This document shows positions 12,026 to 22,560 of a stretch of 64,000 bases of DNA, piece by piece. How positions within the stretch are numbered: position 1 is the first letter of the stretch; the number at the start of each line of letters is the position of its first letter. The DNA is from Neurospora tetraspora (lineage: Eukaryota > Ascomycota > Sordariomycetes > Sordariales > Sordariaceae): contig NW_026944393.1 in assembly GCF_033439725.1 (NCBI RefSeq), forward strand, positions 558,001 to 622,000, written 5' to 3'. The notes below the pieces were generated by a model that saw only the letters and a program-made list of their open reading frames with translations, was not told where the DNA came from and searched no databases. Made by a program: the position numbers and the translations under genes.

Positions 12026-13858
12026 CTACTCCCCCCTAGAGTACTTGCAAAACTGCCTCCACCTCTCCCCATACCTAAACACCACCACACTAATCGGCGC
12101 CAACACCAAACTCATCGCCCCAAACACCATAAACCCCCAACCATACCCAAAAGAATCCACCAGCGGCGCTGTCGTCAACGGCAAGAAAGTGCCCATAAGA
12201 CACCTACTCACAATCACGCCCGTCATGGCGCTAGCCGAGAACAAACCAAAAGCATCGACCACGTACGCCATCAGCGGGATGAGCGTCAACATGACGTTGG
12301 CGCCAATCAGCCCACAAGCAATGAGCAAGAAGGGGAGGGGCAGACGGAGCTGGGCGACCCAGCCGTAGAAGGTGATGGCGAAGGGCATGCTGAAGGCGCC
12401 GAGGATAGTGAGGGGGAGGCGGTATTCTGGTTTTTCCTTGGGAAGGGAATCGTCGGGAGAGCAGGGCTGGGTGAGGGCGGCATCGCGGTCGCGGAGGGCG
12501 ATGTAGATGCGGTCGAGGAAGGCGTTGCAGGTTAGGACGGCTAGGAAGGAGCCGACGGCTGTTGAGGAGTGTTAGTATGTCCCTTCGAAAGAATGGGGGG
12601 AAGGGGACTTACTAAAACCCATAAAACACAACCCCTTAACCGCTCCCGACAGCCCATAGTTATCCTCAAGAATATCCGGCAACGTGACACTAATCACGTA
12701 AAAAAACGAAAACGTGACCGACCCCAACAAGCTCAACGCCATCAACAACCCACTCCCAAACACCACCAAAAACGGCCGCAAAACCGAATCCCTCAACTTC
12801 CTCCACGCCTCGCGCTTGCTGCCCATGCTCATCTCCGAGTACGTCCTCCTATGTCCCCTTCTTCCGCCCCCCAAACTCGCATTCGCCCGATCCGCGAGTC
12901 TGCTCTTCTCCCTCACCCTCCTCTTGATAATCGCCACTTTATACGTCTCCTTAAACAAACACAAAAACGCAACCTCACAAATGGTACTCAACGCCGCCGC
13001 TCCCCAAACAACATTCCTCCACCCCACACTTTCCGCCACGGCACTAGCTATCGCCGGTCCCACCGCCCCGCCCACGAGGGGAGCGACGAAAATCATACTC
13101 ATCGCACTCCCTCTCTGATCACTCGGAAACATATCGCCCACTATAGCCGGGTTGAGCACATTCGACGCGACCGCCAGACCAGTCAAGCATCTGGAGAGGA
13201 TGAGAGTAGGGACGCTGGTGGCGGTGGCAGTGAGGATGGTGAAGAAGATGAGCAGGATGTTGGAGATGTTCAAGGTCGGGTAGCGGCCGAAGAGCTCGGA
13301 GAGGGGCGCGATGAGTAAGGGGCCCGTGGCTTCGCCTAGTTCCCAGATGGTGACGAGGAGGACGGAGGCGGATTTGAGAGAGGGGGGTGGGGTGGAGGGG
13401 TCGGATGGTGGAGGGGTGAGGGAGCGGACGATGGAGGGGGCGAGGGGAACGAGGGAGATGCAGTTGAATGTGCTGGAAGCAATGTCAGTATCAGTATCAG
13501 ACTGGAGTCGTACAATTGTCAAAAGGGGGGATGAGATGATGTTGAGATGAATTGTGAATGGGTGTACGTACACACTAAAAGCCGTCATGGCCAACAAGGC
13601 CACCACACTCCATTTGAACGGCGTCGGCCAGTTCTGCGGGTTATCCGGGTCGTCGTCAAAGTTGATGTTACAATCCTCCAACCCATCATCATCATCACCA
13701 TCGTTGTTGCCGTTGCCGTTGACGTCGTTGTTTGTATGCGGTGCACGGGCTACCGTACCATCCGTGCCGTAGTACCGCCGCCGCTGCGATAACAAATCCT
13801 CCTCGGTATCATGATGGCTGAGCAAGGGCCTGCTTTCGTCCGATGACAACCTGGTCAT
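12026..13858 (-). CDS. Major facilitator superfamily transporter (DHA1-like), 559 aa, three exons
   Basis: Model: exons 13572-13858, 12613-13472 and 12026-12558. The introns are 99 bp (GTACGT, CTGAC branch, CAG) and 54 bp (GTAAGT, TACTAAC branch, CAG). Joins give AFSVTFNCISL and GFTVGSFLAV. The protein has an acidic, Asn/Asp-rich cytosolic N-terminus (about 1-75), the DPxNPQNWP lead-in typical of fungal drug/H+ antiporters, TM1 at about 80-100, and a motif-A-like loop (APLSELFGRYP) after TM2. A long basic cytosolic loop lies between TM6 and TM7 (about 270-325), followed by the second helix bundle. Length and layout fit the 12-helix DHA1 group (polyamine or drug efflux types), but the substrate cannot be read from sequence. 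The start ATG at 13858 is preferred over the longer upstream open frame because the upstream part has no domain and poor composition. The gene is inside the proposed inversion. Confidence 0.88.
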
Positions 13859-15201
13859 CTTGGCGCTTGGCGCTTGGCGGGCGTCCCTGCTTCTTTTTCG
13901 TTTTGACCGAGAACTGAAGGAAACGAAACAACGAAACGAAGGGAAGGGGGGAAAGGGAATGGAAATTGATATCAATGACTGGATGAGATGACGAAAATTT
14001 CTAGCAGCCTCTTGACCACACGCCCTTTCGGACTTGCAGCCAGCCAGCCGCTTCATGCACAAAATCTGCAATGTGACAATGCACCAATAGCGTCCATGTT
14101 CTAGGCCTTGTCGGAGCTCTTTATTGGTCAATTTGCAGTGACACAAGGCGATAGCGGGGAGATAGGGCCATGTACCCCGACGGGAATTATCTTCAGGGAC
14201 CGGTTAGGGTTAATTGCATAAGGCGGGTGGAGGAATTGTTTTGTTCATCAGTGCATGTTAGTGCGTGGACGACAGTGGATTCGATGGGCAGCAATTGATG
14301 GGTTCATCGTTGTACCCAAAGCACCTTGTTGGGCAGATGATGATGCTTGTTTTTTCGGGTTTCTTTCTTGTGACTCCCATCTTATCAAACCTCCCACAAA
14401 CCGGGAGGGTGTGCAAAGATTCCAGCTTACACATATCTTGGACAACCCCAGATGCGGAAGAGGTTCGCTACCAGAACCTACCGCGCGATATCAAGCCAAC
14501 GGAAGCATCCCATGTCCCATCCCGCAGCACACCATTGTCCAATGTTTCCTGTCTTGTACAACTGATGGACGATTCTCGAAAAGCGGGGAAACCTCGAATC
14601 TTAGCACCGCGAACACCATTCCGCATTCCGTCCTCTTCTCCGCATCGGCATCACGTCTTCCGTATGGTTCACTGCAGGGAAAACAGAACTGACGGGAGGG
14701 TCGCACCGGTGCTCTCACCAAACGTCATCCGAGACATTCGGTTTCGGGTTTTGTGGTTTTGGTAGTGGGATTGGGGGCTTTTTTAGTCGAGGTTCTGTGC
14801 GCGGACCACGATGAAGAAGCGATTGAACCATCCATGTAGCAAACGCCATGCTATGCAGACTCAGAATGCAGCAGAACTTTACAGTCCAATACTGGTTTAT
14901 TTGTTAGTTCGAGACCTCGGGTCAACTTCCCTGGGCGTTTTCATGCTGTGAATATGCCTTTTCCAAAATGAAATACGCCGTAGTAGATCTTATTAATGCC
15001 TTTCGGATCCGTACCTAGCCATTTTCATGTCATGAATATGCTTTTTCTAAAGTAAAATACACCGTATTGAATCTTATCAATGCCTTTCATTTAATCTTTA
15101 TAAAGTTTGGAACAATTCGGAAGAGATCTCGTCCAATGTTTTAGGAGTACCTAGGTACCAAGCTAACAAACAAACCAGTACTAGATTGTAGAGGCGATCC
15201 A
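13859..15201. other. Intergenic region upstream of the MFS gene
   Basis: It holds the MFS promoter (CTT/GAA-rich 5' leader at about 13.86-13.95 kb) and about 1 kb with no supported gene. Two overlapping plus-strand frames at 14.25-14.77 kb are in different frames and lack any domain. A diverged 84-bp tandem duplication lies at 14.94-15.09 kb. Confidence 0.45.
14938..15093. repeat. Diverged tandem duplication, 84-bp unit, two copies
   Basis: The copies begin at 14938 and 15022, each with TTTTCATG, then GAATATGC, then ATCTTAT and AATGCCTTTC. Differences between them are mostly transitions, suggesting an old duplication near the edge of the RIP-affected block. No function is suggested. Confidence 0.6.
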
Positions 15202-15782
15202 TCACAACAGACTTCCCAGCATCACAACGACGACAGCCACCGCGACGCTCAACACCTTATCGCCAGTCATTCTTACCCCAAAGGACGCCAACGCAGTAGC
15301 GCTCACACCTCCATCCCCGCTTCCACCACCAGCTGAACTCGTCGCCGCCACCGCCGCCGTAGGTACCGCCAATGTCGTGGTGACAAACCCCGACAACCCT
15401 AACCCTCCAGTTCGAGTCACAGCATCAGTGTCAGTTGTCGAACTAGGCGCCGCCATCGCCGTCTCCGAAACCACATCCACCACCGCCTCCTTCTGGCCCG
15501 GCTGCACCTCGCACTTCCCTACTACTCGAGATAAATCGGTGACGTCCTTGAGCGCGGCGGGCGTGGAGCCGCACGAGGAGGCTTGTGTGAGCCAGATGGA
15601 GTGGGTTTGGAGGTCGAAGACGGCTTTTCTTTCTGTTAGCATTGAACCAAGTTGCTAGAAAAAGGGAATGGAAGGGAAAGGACAAAGGGAAAAAATGGAA
15701 ACCAACCATAAGCGTTCCTCAAAAAAGTATCCCCCAAAAGCGTAAAACTCTCGCTCCCCTCGTAGAGTAAAAACAAACAAAA
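15202..15782 (-). pseudogene. C-terminal piece of a GPI-type aspartic protease, separated from its N-terminal half
   Basis: The minus strand reads CLFLLYEG, then SFTLLGDTFLRNAY, an 83-bp intron (15624-15706, GTTGGT donor, GCTAACA branch, AAAAG acceptor), then AVFDLQTHSIWLTQASSCGSTPAAL. LLGDTFLRxAYxVFDL is the signature near the C-terminus of fungal pepsin-like proteases. It is followed by the CGSTPA motif, a Ser/Thr/Ala-rich stalk and a C-terminal hydrophobic tail (last about 18 residues) typical of a GPI-anchor signal, as in yapsin/OPSB-type enzymes. The frame closes just upstream, at about 15783, with no start codon, signal peptide or catalytic Asp, so this piece cannot be a gene by itself. 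Its orientation and position complement the N-terminal fragment at 4807-5452. The central 200 or so residues with the second catalytic Asp are not in the window. Confidence 0.85.
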
Positions 15783-16980
15783 TCAACGCTTGGTTTTCGC
15801 TGTGCCTTGGGCTTTACCCCGAGGTCACTTCATTTGTATAGTATTCGCTGCTGCTATATAGAAGGCAAATGCCGCCTACGCTTCTTCTTGGACCTATGCC
15901 TGCTACTAGGGGCCGGGGGGAGGCCGGGCAGCTGCTGGTTCATGTTCTTCGGTAGCGCGTTGTTGATGAACGATAGTACGAACCAAGGGCATCTTTGATC
16001 CTTGTATGCCTCCTCTCTCTAGCAGATTAGGCGTGGTTTGTGCTGCCGTTGGTGCTTCTGTGGGCTCGTGGGGTTGTTGCTGCGGCTGCGCGGAGGTGTC
16101 GAGAGGGAGTCTTGGGCGGCGGAAGGGGAAAAACTTCCCCTCCGGGTGAACGAACTAGTTGAAGATGAATACTACTATCTACTAGCCAAAATTGGTTGCC
16201 AGTTTGCTGATGACCATCTCTATTAGGCCTGTGGATTCGTTGGTGGAGGCGCTGGTGAAGGCGCTGGTCGACGCGTTTGTGGACGCATTTGTGGACATTT
16301 TGACGAGTAGTGGGCAGCGACGAGCGACGAGTGTGGGAGGCAGCCGACGAGAGTGGATGAATGCTTGGGCAGCAAATAATGGAAGCAATGTTTGAGTCCA
16401 AAAAAAAACGAAAGTTGATGATGTTGTTGGAGAGGAAAAGAAATCCGGACGAAAGGGTGTGGGGGAGAGGGATCTTATAGTTGTTCTGGGTGCCCTGGCT
16501 GATCTGGAGACGAGGGAACGACCGGTTTGTTCACCTTCCGTCACTTCCATGACGTCTGGCTGCATTTGCTAGTGCCTGCAGACAATAATGGCATGGTGCT
16601 GCCTCAACTGCCAGTCTCTGAGGTTCTATAAGCAAGTTCGATCGCAGCTTCGAAAATGATTTATTTCCCGTTCGCAATAGCGAATGGAAGAATCGTCCTG
16701 CTCAGCTTGAAAGTTGAGAGCAGCCTTCCTACCTCCTTCAGCTGTGGTCAGTTTGGTAAATGCTGCAACCAGCTTTCACGTTACGGTGTGTGAGATGGCT
16801 AAGGCAGAAGGGCGCATGTGAGCAGCTCAAGGTGTCCCAAAAGCAGGAACAATCATTGATATCCGCTAAGAGGTACTCGTCGGTTAAGTTGATGTGCCTC
16901 GCTTACATAACAAGCCAACCAACTCTCCTCCTCCCTCTAAGAGTCGGTCTTTTTACCTATAACGTACAAACTCTATAATA
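15783..16980. other. Intergenic flank to the RIP block; short repetitive stretch
   Basis: No convincing gene. At 16.24-16.30 kb a 12-bp-like repeat (GGCGCTGGT and GTGGACGC units) encodes Ser/Thr/Asn repeats on the minus strand within small open frames; composition alone explains it. From about 16.98 kb onward the sequence turns AT-rich and CpA/TpG-poor, marking the start of the RIP-affected block. Confidence 0.45.
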
Positions 16981-18930
16981 GTCAGAATCTTCAAATATTC
17001 GTTTCTCTACCAAAATATAAGTAAAAAAAATAGTAAAAGATCTAAATTATTCGCTTCAATTGCGCATATTCAATAATATACATAAAATATTTTCAAAATA
17101 TTATAATATATTATTATAGTATTGAGAACTCTTTGTAGTCTATATGCTTACAATACAATATCCAACTCCTCGTTTTCCTCCTCCCCTTATAAATTCCTAT
17201 CACTACCATTATTATTATTATTAAAATTATTATTTATGATAATTATTACCCTTATATAGTTTTCGGGTACCTCCAACTTCTTACCCGCTACTATTATAAT
17301 TACTATAGTAACCTTATTAAAATCTATATTAATAGCCTTTTCCTTCCCCTTTATAGATTTTTTCTTAGATAGGTATAGTATTGAAAGGACTCTTATTAAT
17401 AGCCTAATTAGATAAATATATTAAGGTAAGGTAGGGAGTTTATTTAGTATATCCCTTATACCTTCGTTAATTAGGATAATTTGAACCGACGAGTTACTTT
17501 CTCTATAAATCTTTTTAACCCGCTTCTTATTATACGTTTTAAATAGTACGTAATCTTCGTTAGTAAAAGGTATAGTGGCCTTCCTTATAAGGTTATGATG
17601 TAAATCCTCCTCGTTTTTAAGGCTAGTAAGAAAAGTAACTATATTCTAATTTGGTAACTTTTTTTAAATCTAGATGTTTCTGGTATATAATATAAGTAGT
17701 TAGAGCCTAGCCTACCAAAGAAATATAGCTTAATAGTACGTTTAAACTCTTCTAATAAGAATAGGAAAATTGAATTAATAATACCATCGCTAAAATTGCA
17801 ATACGTAAATAGGAAGAATCAGATAAAAAAACGCGCTACTTCGTAAAAAAATCTAATAGAAAAAAGGAAGTATACTTTCAAGAAATTTAAAGAAGGTTAG
17901 AAGGTAGAAGTATAATTATTAGAAGAAGAAGCTTTTCGTCGATTATCGACCCTAAATTATCATTAAAATTCTAAATTAAGAATGTAGTTTATATAGTATT
18001 TAATAGGGTATAAGTAGGAAGTAAATCGACTACAAATTTCTATATATCATGGGGCTAAGGCACGGGCTATAGAGCTTTGGTTTTACGACTAGAGCTGTTA
18101 TAAGCTACCGTAGTTTTAACTATATAGCCCCTATTAAAACTACGCACCTCCAGTGGAGCCGCTTTTCAAACAGACTTTTCCTCCTTTATAGAACATCAAT
18201 TAAGCTATACAACTAGTACCTATATTAACTATACCAATTCTATTATATTAGATTCTATTATTAAGATAGACCCGATAGATTTAAACAAGTAGCCTCTCAA
18301 TAGTACGCTTACAATATTAACGCCGAATTAGCCGCTGCGGATATAAAATTGGTAATAGTTATTATAGTACTTATAGCTATAGAAAGGGAGTAGGCTATAT
18401 AATTAGCCGCTTAATAAGTAGAATAATAATAAAGAGAGAGAGAAGTATTCGCTATAAACCTTTTTACTAATAATATATTTACTTAAATTATAAGAGTAGC
18501 GTTTAATATTCCGCCTACTATTTAAAATCAATAAAGTACTATCCTAATGACTATTATTACTTTGGGCGCTATAGTTAATATTAGAGAAGAAGCCGCCTTG
18601 AGTATTATATGTAATTTAAAATATAAAAACGTTCGCTGGCCGAAGTAGGATAGAATAACTTCAATATTCTCGCTATTCCTTATTCGGCTACGTTTCATAT
18701 ACAAAAAAGAAAGAATTATAGGAATAATTATTAGTCATAAATCCGGATGGTTAATAGTATTAAATATTCTCCTTAGCGATAAAATAACGAAGGTAGAAGC
18801 CTTTTAACGCTACGGTAATACTAACGGAATATACTAACCCGAAGAATTCTTTAATTATTTAGAATTGGTCTTTAGTAATAAGAACGAGAAGTAATTAGTG
18901 TTAATTCGCCTATACTCTATTTATTAATAC
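16981..18930 (+). mobile_element. RIP-degraded repeat, probably retroelement fragments
   Basis: This is AT-rich sequence with heavy TpA excess and scarce CpA/TpG. Near 18.82-18.93 kb the plus strand has traces resembling a Gypsy Gag matrix region. No intact frame remains. The right end is cut by the LTR-like segment beginning at 18931. Family assignment is weak; decay is extensive (very many changes). Confidence 0.4.
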
Positions 18931-19281
18931 TATTACGATGCACCAGCTTACGTAGTTCCGTATTGCGTAGTTGGGTATAAATGAATAAATAATTAAAGTT
19001 AAAGAAGGAAAGAGGGAGAGGTTGAGAGTTGGGCTCTAATATGTACCCTTATATAGGATGAGCCTAGATTCTACTAGCCTCGACCGCTTTCCTTATTTAA
19101 TATAATAATATATATAAATACGATATATAGGTTGCGGTATTAATTAAATAGGTGCGTATGTTAATGCTACTAGTGTGGCTAATTAAAGTACGTATATTAA
19201 TAGCTTTAGTAAGTCCTATAAGTTTTATTACTAAGACGAATAGGATGTGATTTATAGTACTAGATCCTAGTCGTTATATTA
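18931..19281 (-). repeat. LTR-like relic (about 351 bp) of a minus-strand Gypsy element
   Basis: The segment starts TATTACGA and ends TTATATTA, which fit TGTTACGA and TATAACA ends after RIP-type transitions. It is followed at once by a C-rich tract (19282-19307), the position and composition of a polypurine tract on the minus strand. No second copy is seen in the window, so the pair is not confirmed. Confidence 0.45.
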
Positions 19282-22200
19282 CCCTCCCCCCCCTCCCCTC
19301 CCCCCCGGGTTGAGGCTTAGCTTTAGAGCTGAAAAGAAAGAAAAGAAAAATTTCTACTATAAATATAAATCGAATATTTTTTCCAACGTCTTTTATATCC
19401 CTTACTTCCTTACTATTACCCTTCTCCTGAAATTAATTTATAATCCTTCTACTAGTTTATTATTATTATTATAGTCTAACTTATTACTTGCTAACTATTA
19501 AACTAATCGTTTGGAGGGTCCTGGTATTATAGGTTTTACGTTATAATATTTTTTTAAGAGTTCCGTTAAATTAATAAAGTTGCTCGTTGGTTAGAATTCA
19601 AGATTAGGGTCCTAACCTTTCTATTCAATTTAATACTTTAAATTTCCTTTTATTACCTTTAATTAAATAACTTTTAAAATTTCCTATTCCTCTTAATTAC
19701 TAATTAGTTCGCCGGTTAGGTTATTGTTACTTTATTTAAGTAGTAGGTTATTAGTATATTTCCTTAAATAGTTAATATAATAAACGGTTATTCCTTTTTA
19801 TTCTTTAGGAACCTCTAGTTCGTAAAAGTATTTTTTTATAATTTTAATTTTATAAGAAATACGTATTTATTATAAATCGAATTTATTATTAGGGCGGTTT
19901 ATAATTTATGTTTTTTTAATAATAAAAATATAATTTTTAATACCAAAGTTTAATTCCCTTTTGTATTTATTTGCTTAAATAGTCGATTATTATTGGGCTT
20001 GATTAATAGTATGATAGGCTATAGTATAGAACGTTTTTAATTAGTTTATTAATTAAAAAGTTTCCTATTAGTTAATATCCGTTTTAAGTGGTTTTGGATT
20101 TATACGGTTCTCTTAATCTAGTATACTAAGTATAGGGAAGCTTATAATGATTTCTCTAGGAAATAGTCTATTTAGGCTATTATAGGGTAGGTTTATTTAC
20201 GCTATATTTAATACTAGGATGAATTTTAATTAGTTATTCTAATTGTAGTTAATATATAGTTTTAAACGTTAATTAATATATTAATATGGTCTTTATACCT
20301 GGCGAATTATTTGTAAGTATCCCGATATAACTACTTTCTATTTAACATTTAATAAGGAGGTTGCATCTTATATTATTTAAGAAACGAATTAACGACCCCT
20401 ATTATTAATTATTTTATTTAATAATTTAAAGAGGCGATAAGGATTACGGTAATATAGGATAGTAATATTTTTTATAGTGGTAATATCCTTATAGAGAATA
20501 TTTTAGCTTACTTTCGAGAATTGGTCTATAATAACTATGAATATATTATAATCGTAATAGTCCTTTAATATAAATTTAAAGTCGATAATTAAAAATCTTT
20601 AAGTTTAATAATCTTTAAATAATATAATAGAATATATTAATTTAGGGGTTTTATTTTTAGGGGCTTTCGACGTTTTATAAGTCTAATAATTATTAATATA
20701 ACGGTTTATATTTACCGCTATACCGATATAACTAAAAGTCCTTATTTTAATAATAAGTATCTTTTATTAACTATTCTGTTTTTTTTAATTTCGACGATAA
20801 AAATATATTCGTATTTAATACTGTTAAACATATATTATTTTATTTAATTAATATCCAATATAGGATTGCTCTTAGTACGATATATAGTATTATAGATATC
20901 CTTAGGTTGTTAATTTAAAAGTAATTTACTCTTTAGAATTTTAGTAACCTTCATTTTTTTCTTTAAATTCTTCTTTATTAATAACCGTATTTTAAATACT
21001 TTAATTCCTTATTTTTCTAATTCTTCGATTTTTTTTAGAGAAACTCTATTTGCACGTGGATAAAGCTCTATCTGCACGTGGATCCACTTTTTTTAACATA
21101 CAAATCCCTAACCCTACCGCCCCGCACCTTCCGCCAAAGTACCTCAGTCCATTTCGCTCCCACGACATAGCCCCCGACAGCGTATTTGCTCTCCCGACAG
21201 CGCATTCGCTCCCCCGATAAAGCATTCGCATTATATTTATATCGTACGTCAATTGCAGTCGCTATCGCATATTATTCCCTATCGTCAATCAATTCCCTTC
21301 GTCATTTCAATCGCTCCAGAGGAAGATATACGCTATTAAGTATTAGGTTCGTGAATGCGCTGTCGGGGGAGCGAATGCGCTGCCGGGGGCCGTGTCGGGG
21401 AGCGAATGCGCTGTCGGAGTCAAAAGATATATTTGGTCGATTGGAGAAGGATAGGGTTAGGGAAATATATGAAGGAAAAAGTGGATCCACGTGCATATAG
21501 AGTTTTTCCCACGTGCAGATAGAGTTTCTCTTTTTTTAATAACCTTCTTTTTTTATTTCTTTAATCTTCTTTTTCTTCGCTTCCTCCTTTATTACGGCTT
21601 TTTTATTTTATTTCGTTATTTCTTTTATTTTACTTTAAAGTTTAATAATAATTGTATTTAATTTTCGGGCTTTAATTTCAGCTTTTTATTCGTTTTAGAG
21701 GGTTTTAATTTAAAATAGTATTTTATTTGCCCGCCGTTTATTTTTTTAAAGCTATAAATCGTTCGCGGTATATGATATTTCTTTAAAAGGAAGGGTCCTT
21801 AAATAATTTAGGCCGTTTTTTAATTTTAATATTACAATTTTATAGTACTTTAAATAGTTTATTAAGGAGAATAAATTAGTTATTATAAGAGTTAGGTAAA
21901 ATGTTATTTTCGGCCGATTATATTTGACTAAAGATTATATCCTTAATTATATTTAGTAAAATTACTATTTATTACTTTATAAACTTAAATCCATATATTC
22001 GAATAGTGTTAAGTAGGGTTTGGGTAATAGTATTTGGTTTGGTTAATTTATATAGTCAAATATAATTAGGTAGGAAATTAATTTTGAATTTGAGTTTTAA
22101 GTATTTAAGTAGTTTGTTAGTAAACTTTTAGTTTACAATAATATATATATTTATTCCCGTATTGATAAGTGCGTTGAAGGTGGAAAGAGATAATTTATTA

Positions 22201-22425
22201 TTAATTATACTATATTTAACAAAGAAAGACGGGCTTTTCTTTAAATAGTTTCGTAAATCGAATTTATTAGTATCATTCTTTTTTCCTATTAATATATTAA
22301 TTAATATTTCGCTTAGAAAAGAGATTTATTTCTCTAAGTAATTTAGTTTTTCGAATCTTTTTTTTACTTAATAACAATATTAAAGCCTTCTTCTTCCTTA
22401 GTTACTTCGATATTATTATTATTAT
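19282..22425 (-). mobile_element. RIP-degraded Ty3/Gypsy relic, minus strand, with a MITE nested inside
   Basis: It begins with the polypurine-tract-like run next to the LTR relic, then AT-rich sequence whose minus strand shows integrase/chromodomain-region and upstream pol-like traces. No frame is usable; it is broken by a very large number of transitions. The 493-bp MITE at 21038-21530 splits it. The 5' end and second LTR are not recognisable. An old fossil. Confidence 0.5.
21038..21530. mobile_element. Non-autonomous foldback DNA transposon (MITE), 493 bp, not RIPed
   Basis: The ends are inverted repeats of 79 bp (21038-21116 and 21452-21530) that align without gaps with 67 matches. They start GAGAAACTCTAT and run through two copies of a CTCTATnTGCACGTGG motif to CACTTTTT and CCCTAACCCTA. 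Both flanks show TTTTTTTA (21030-21037 and 21531-21538), an 8-bp target duplication, though in low-complexity sequence. Inside, the two arms carry repeated copies of GACAGCGCATTCGCTCCCC in opposite orientation, so nearly the whole element can fold back. It encodes nothing. An 8-bp duplication fits hAT-type mobilisation, but the TIR start is not a classic hAT end. Its normal GC content inside RIPed sequence suggests a late arrival. Confidence 0.8.
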
Positions 22426-22560
22426 AGCATGGCTAGATGGATCCCTTACATAGGCATAGCGCGCCCTCATGGTCGCACCATAGCAAATCGGATGGAATGA
22501 GGCTCGTGTCCTTATCGATAAGCAGTACGGATTGGGAAGGCGGTAATGACTAGCAGTTCT
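22426..22560. other. Short normal-GC island inside the RIP block
   Basis: About 135 bp of balanced composition with intact CpA and TpG (for example CATGGCTAGATGG and GGAATGAGGCTCG) sits between AT-rich flanks. No open frame, tRNA or 5S promoter boxes could be recognised. It may be a small unRIPed insertion or a unique remnant between two relics. Confidence 0.5.

Noticed and set aside
14255-14765. Two plus-strand frames of 145 and 166 codons
   Set aside because: They overlap in different frames, have no recognisable domain and lie in the MFS upstream region; composition-driven.
16182-16565. Minus-strand frame with Ser/Thr/Asn repeats
   Set aside because: The repeat arises from a short DNA tandem repeat; the rest has no protein-like features and the ATG context is weak.
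21046-21500. Open frames inside the MITE
   Set aside because: They run across the inverted repeats and mirror each other on both strands; a consequence of the foldback structure, not genes.
22426-22560. tRNA or 5S rRNA gene in the normal-GC island
   Set aside because: No A/B-box pair, no GGTTCRANYCC-like arm and no match to the fungal 5S core could be seen.
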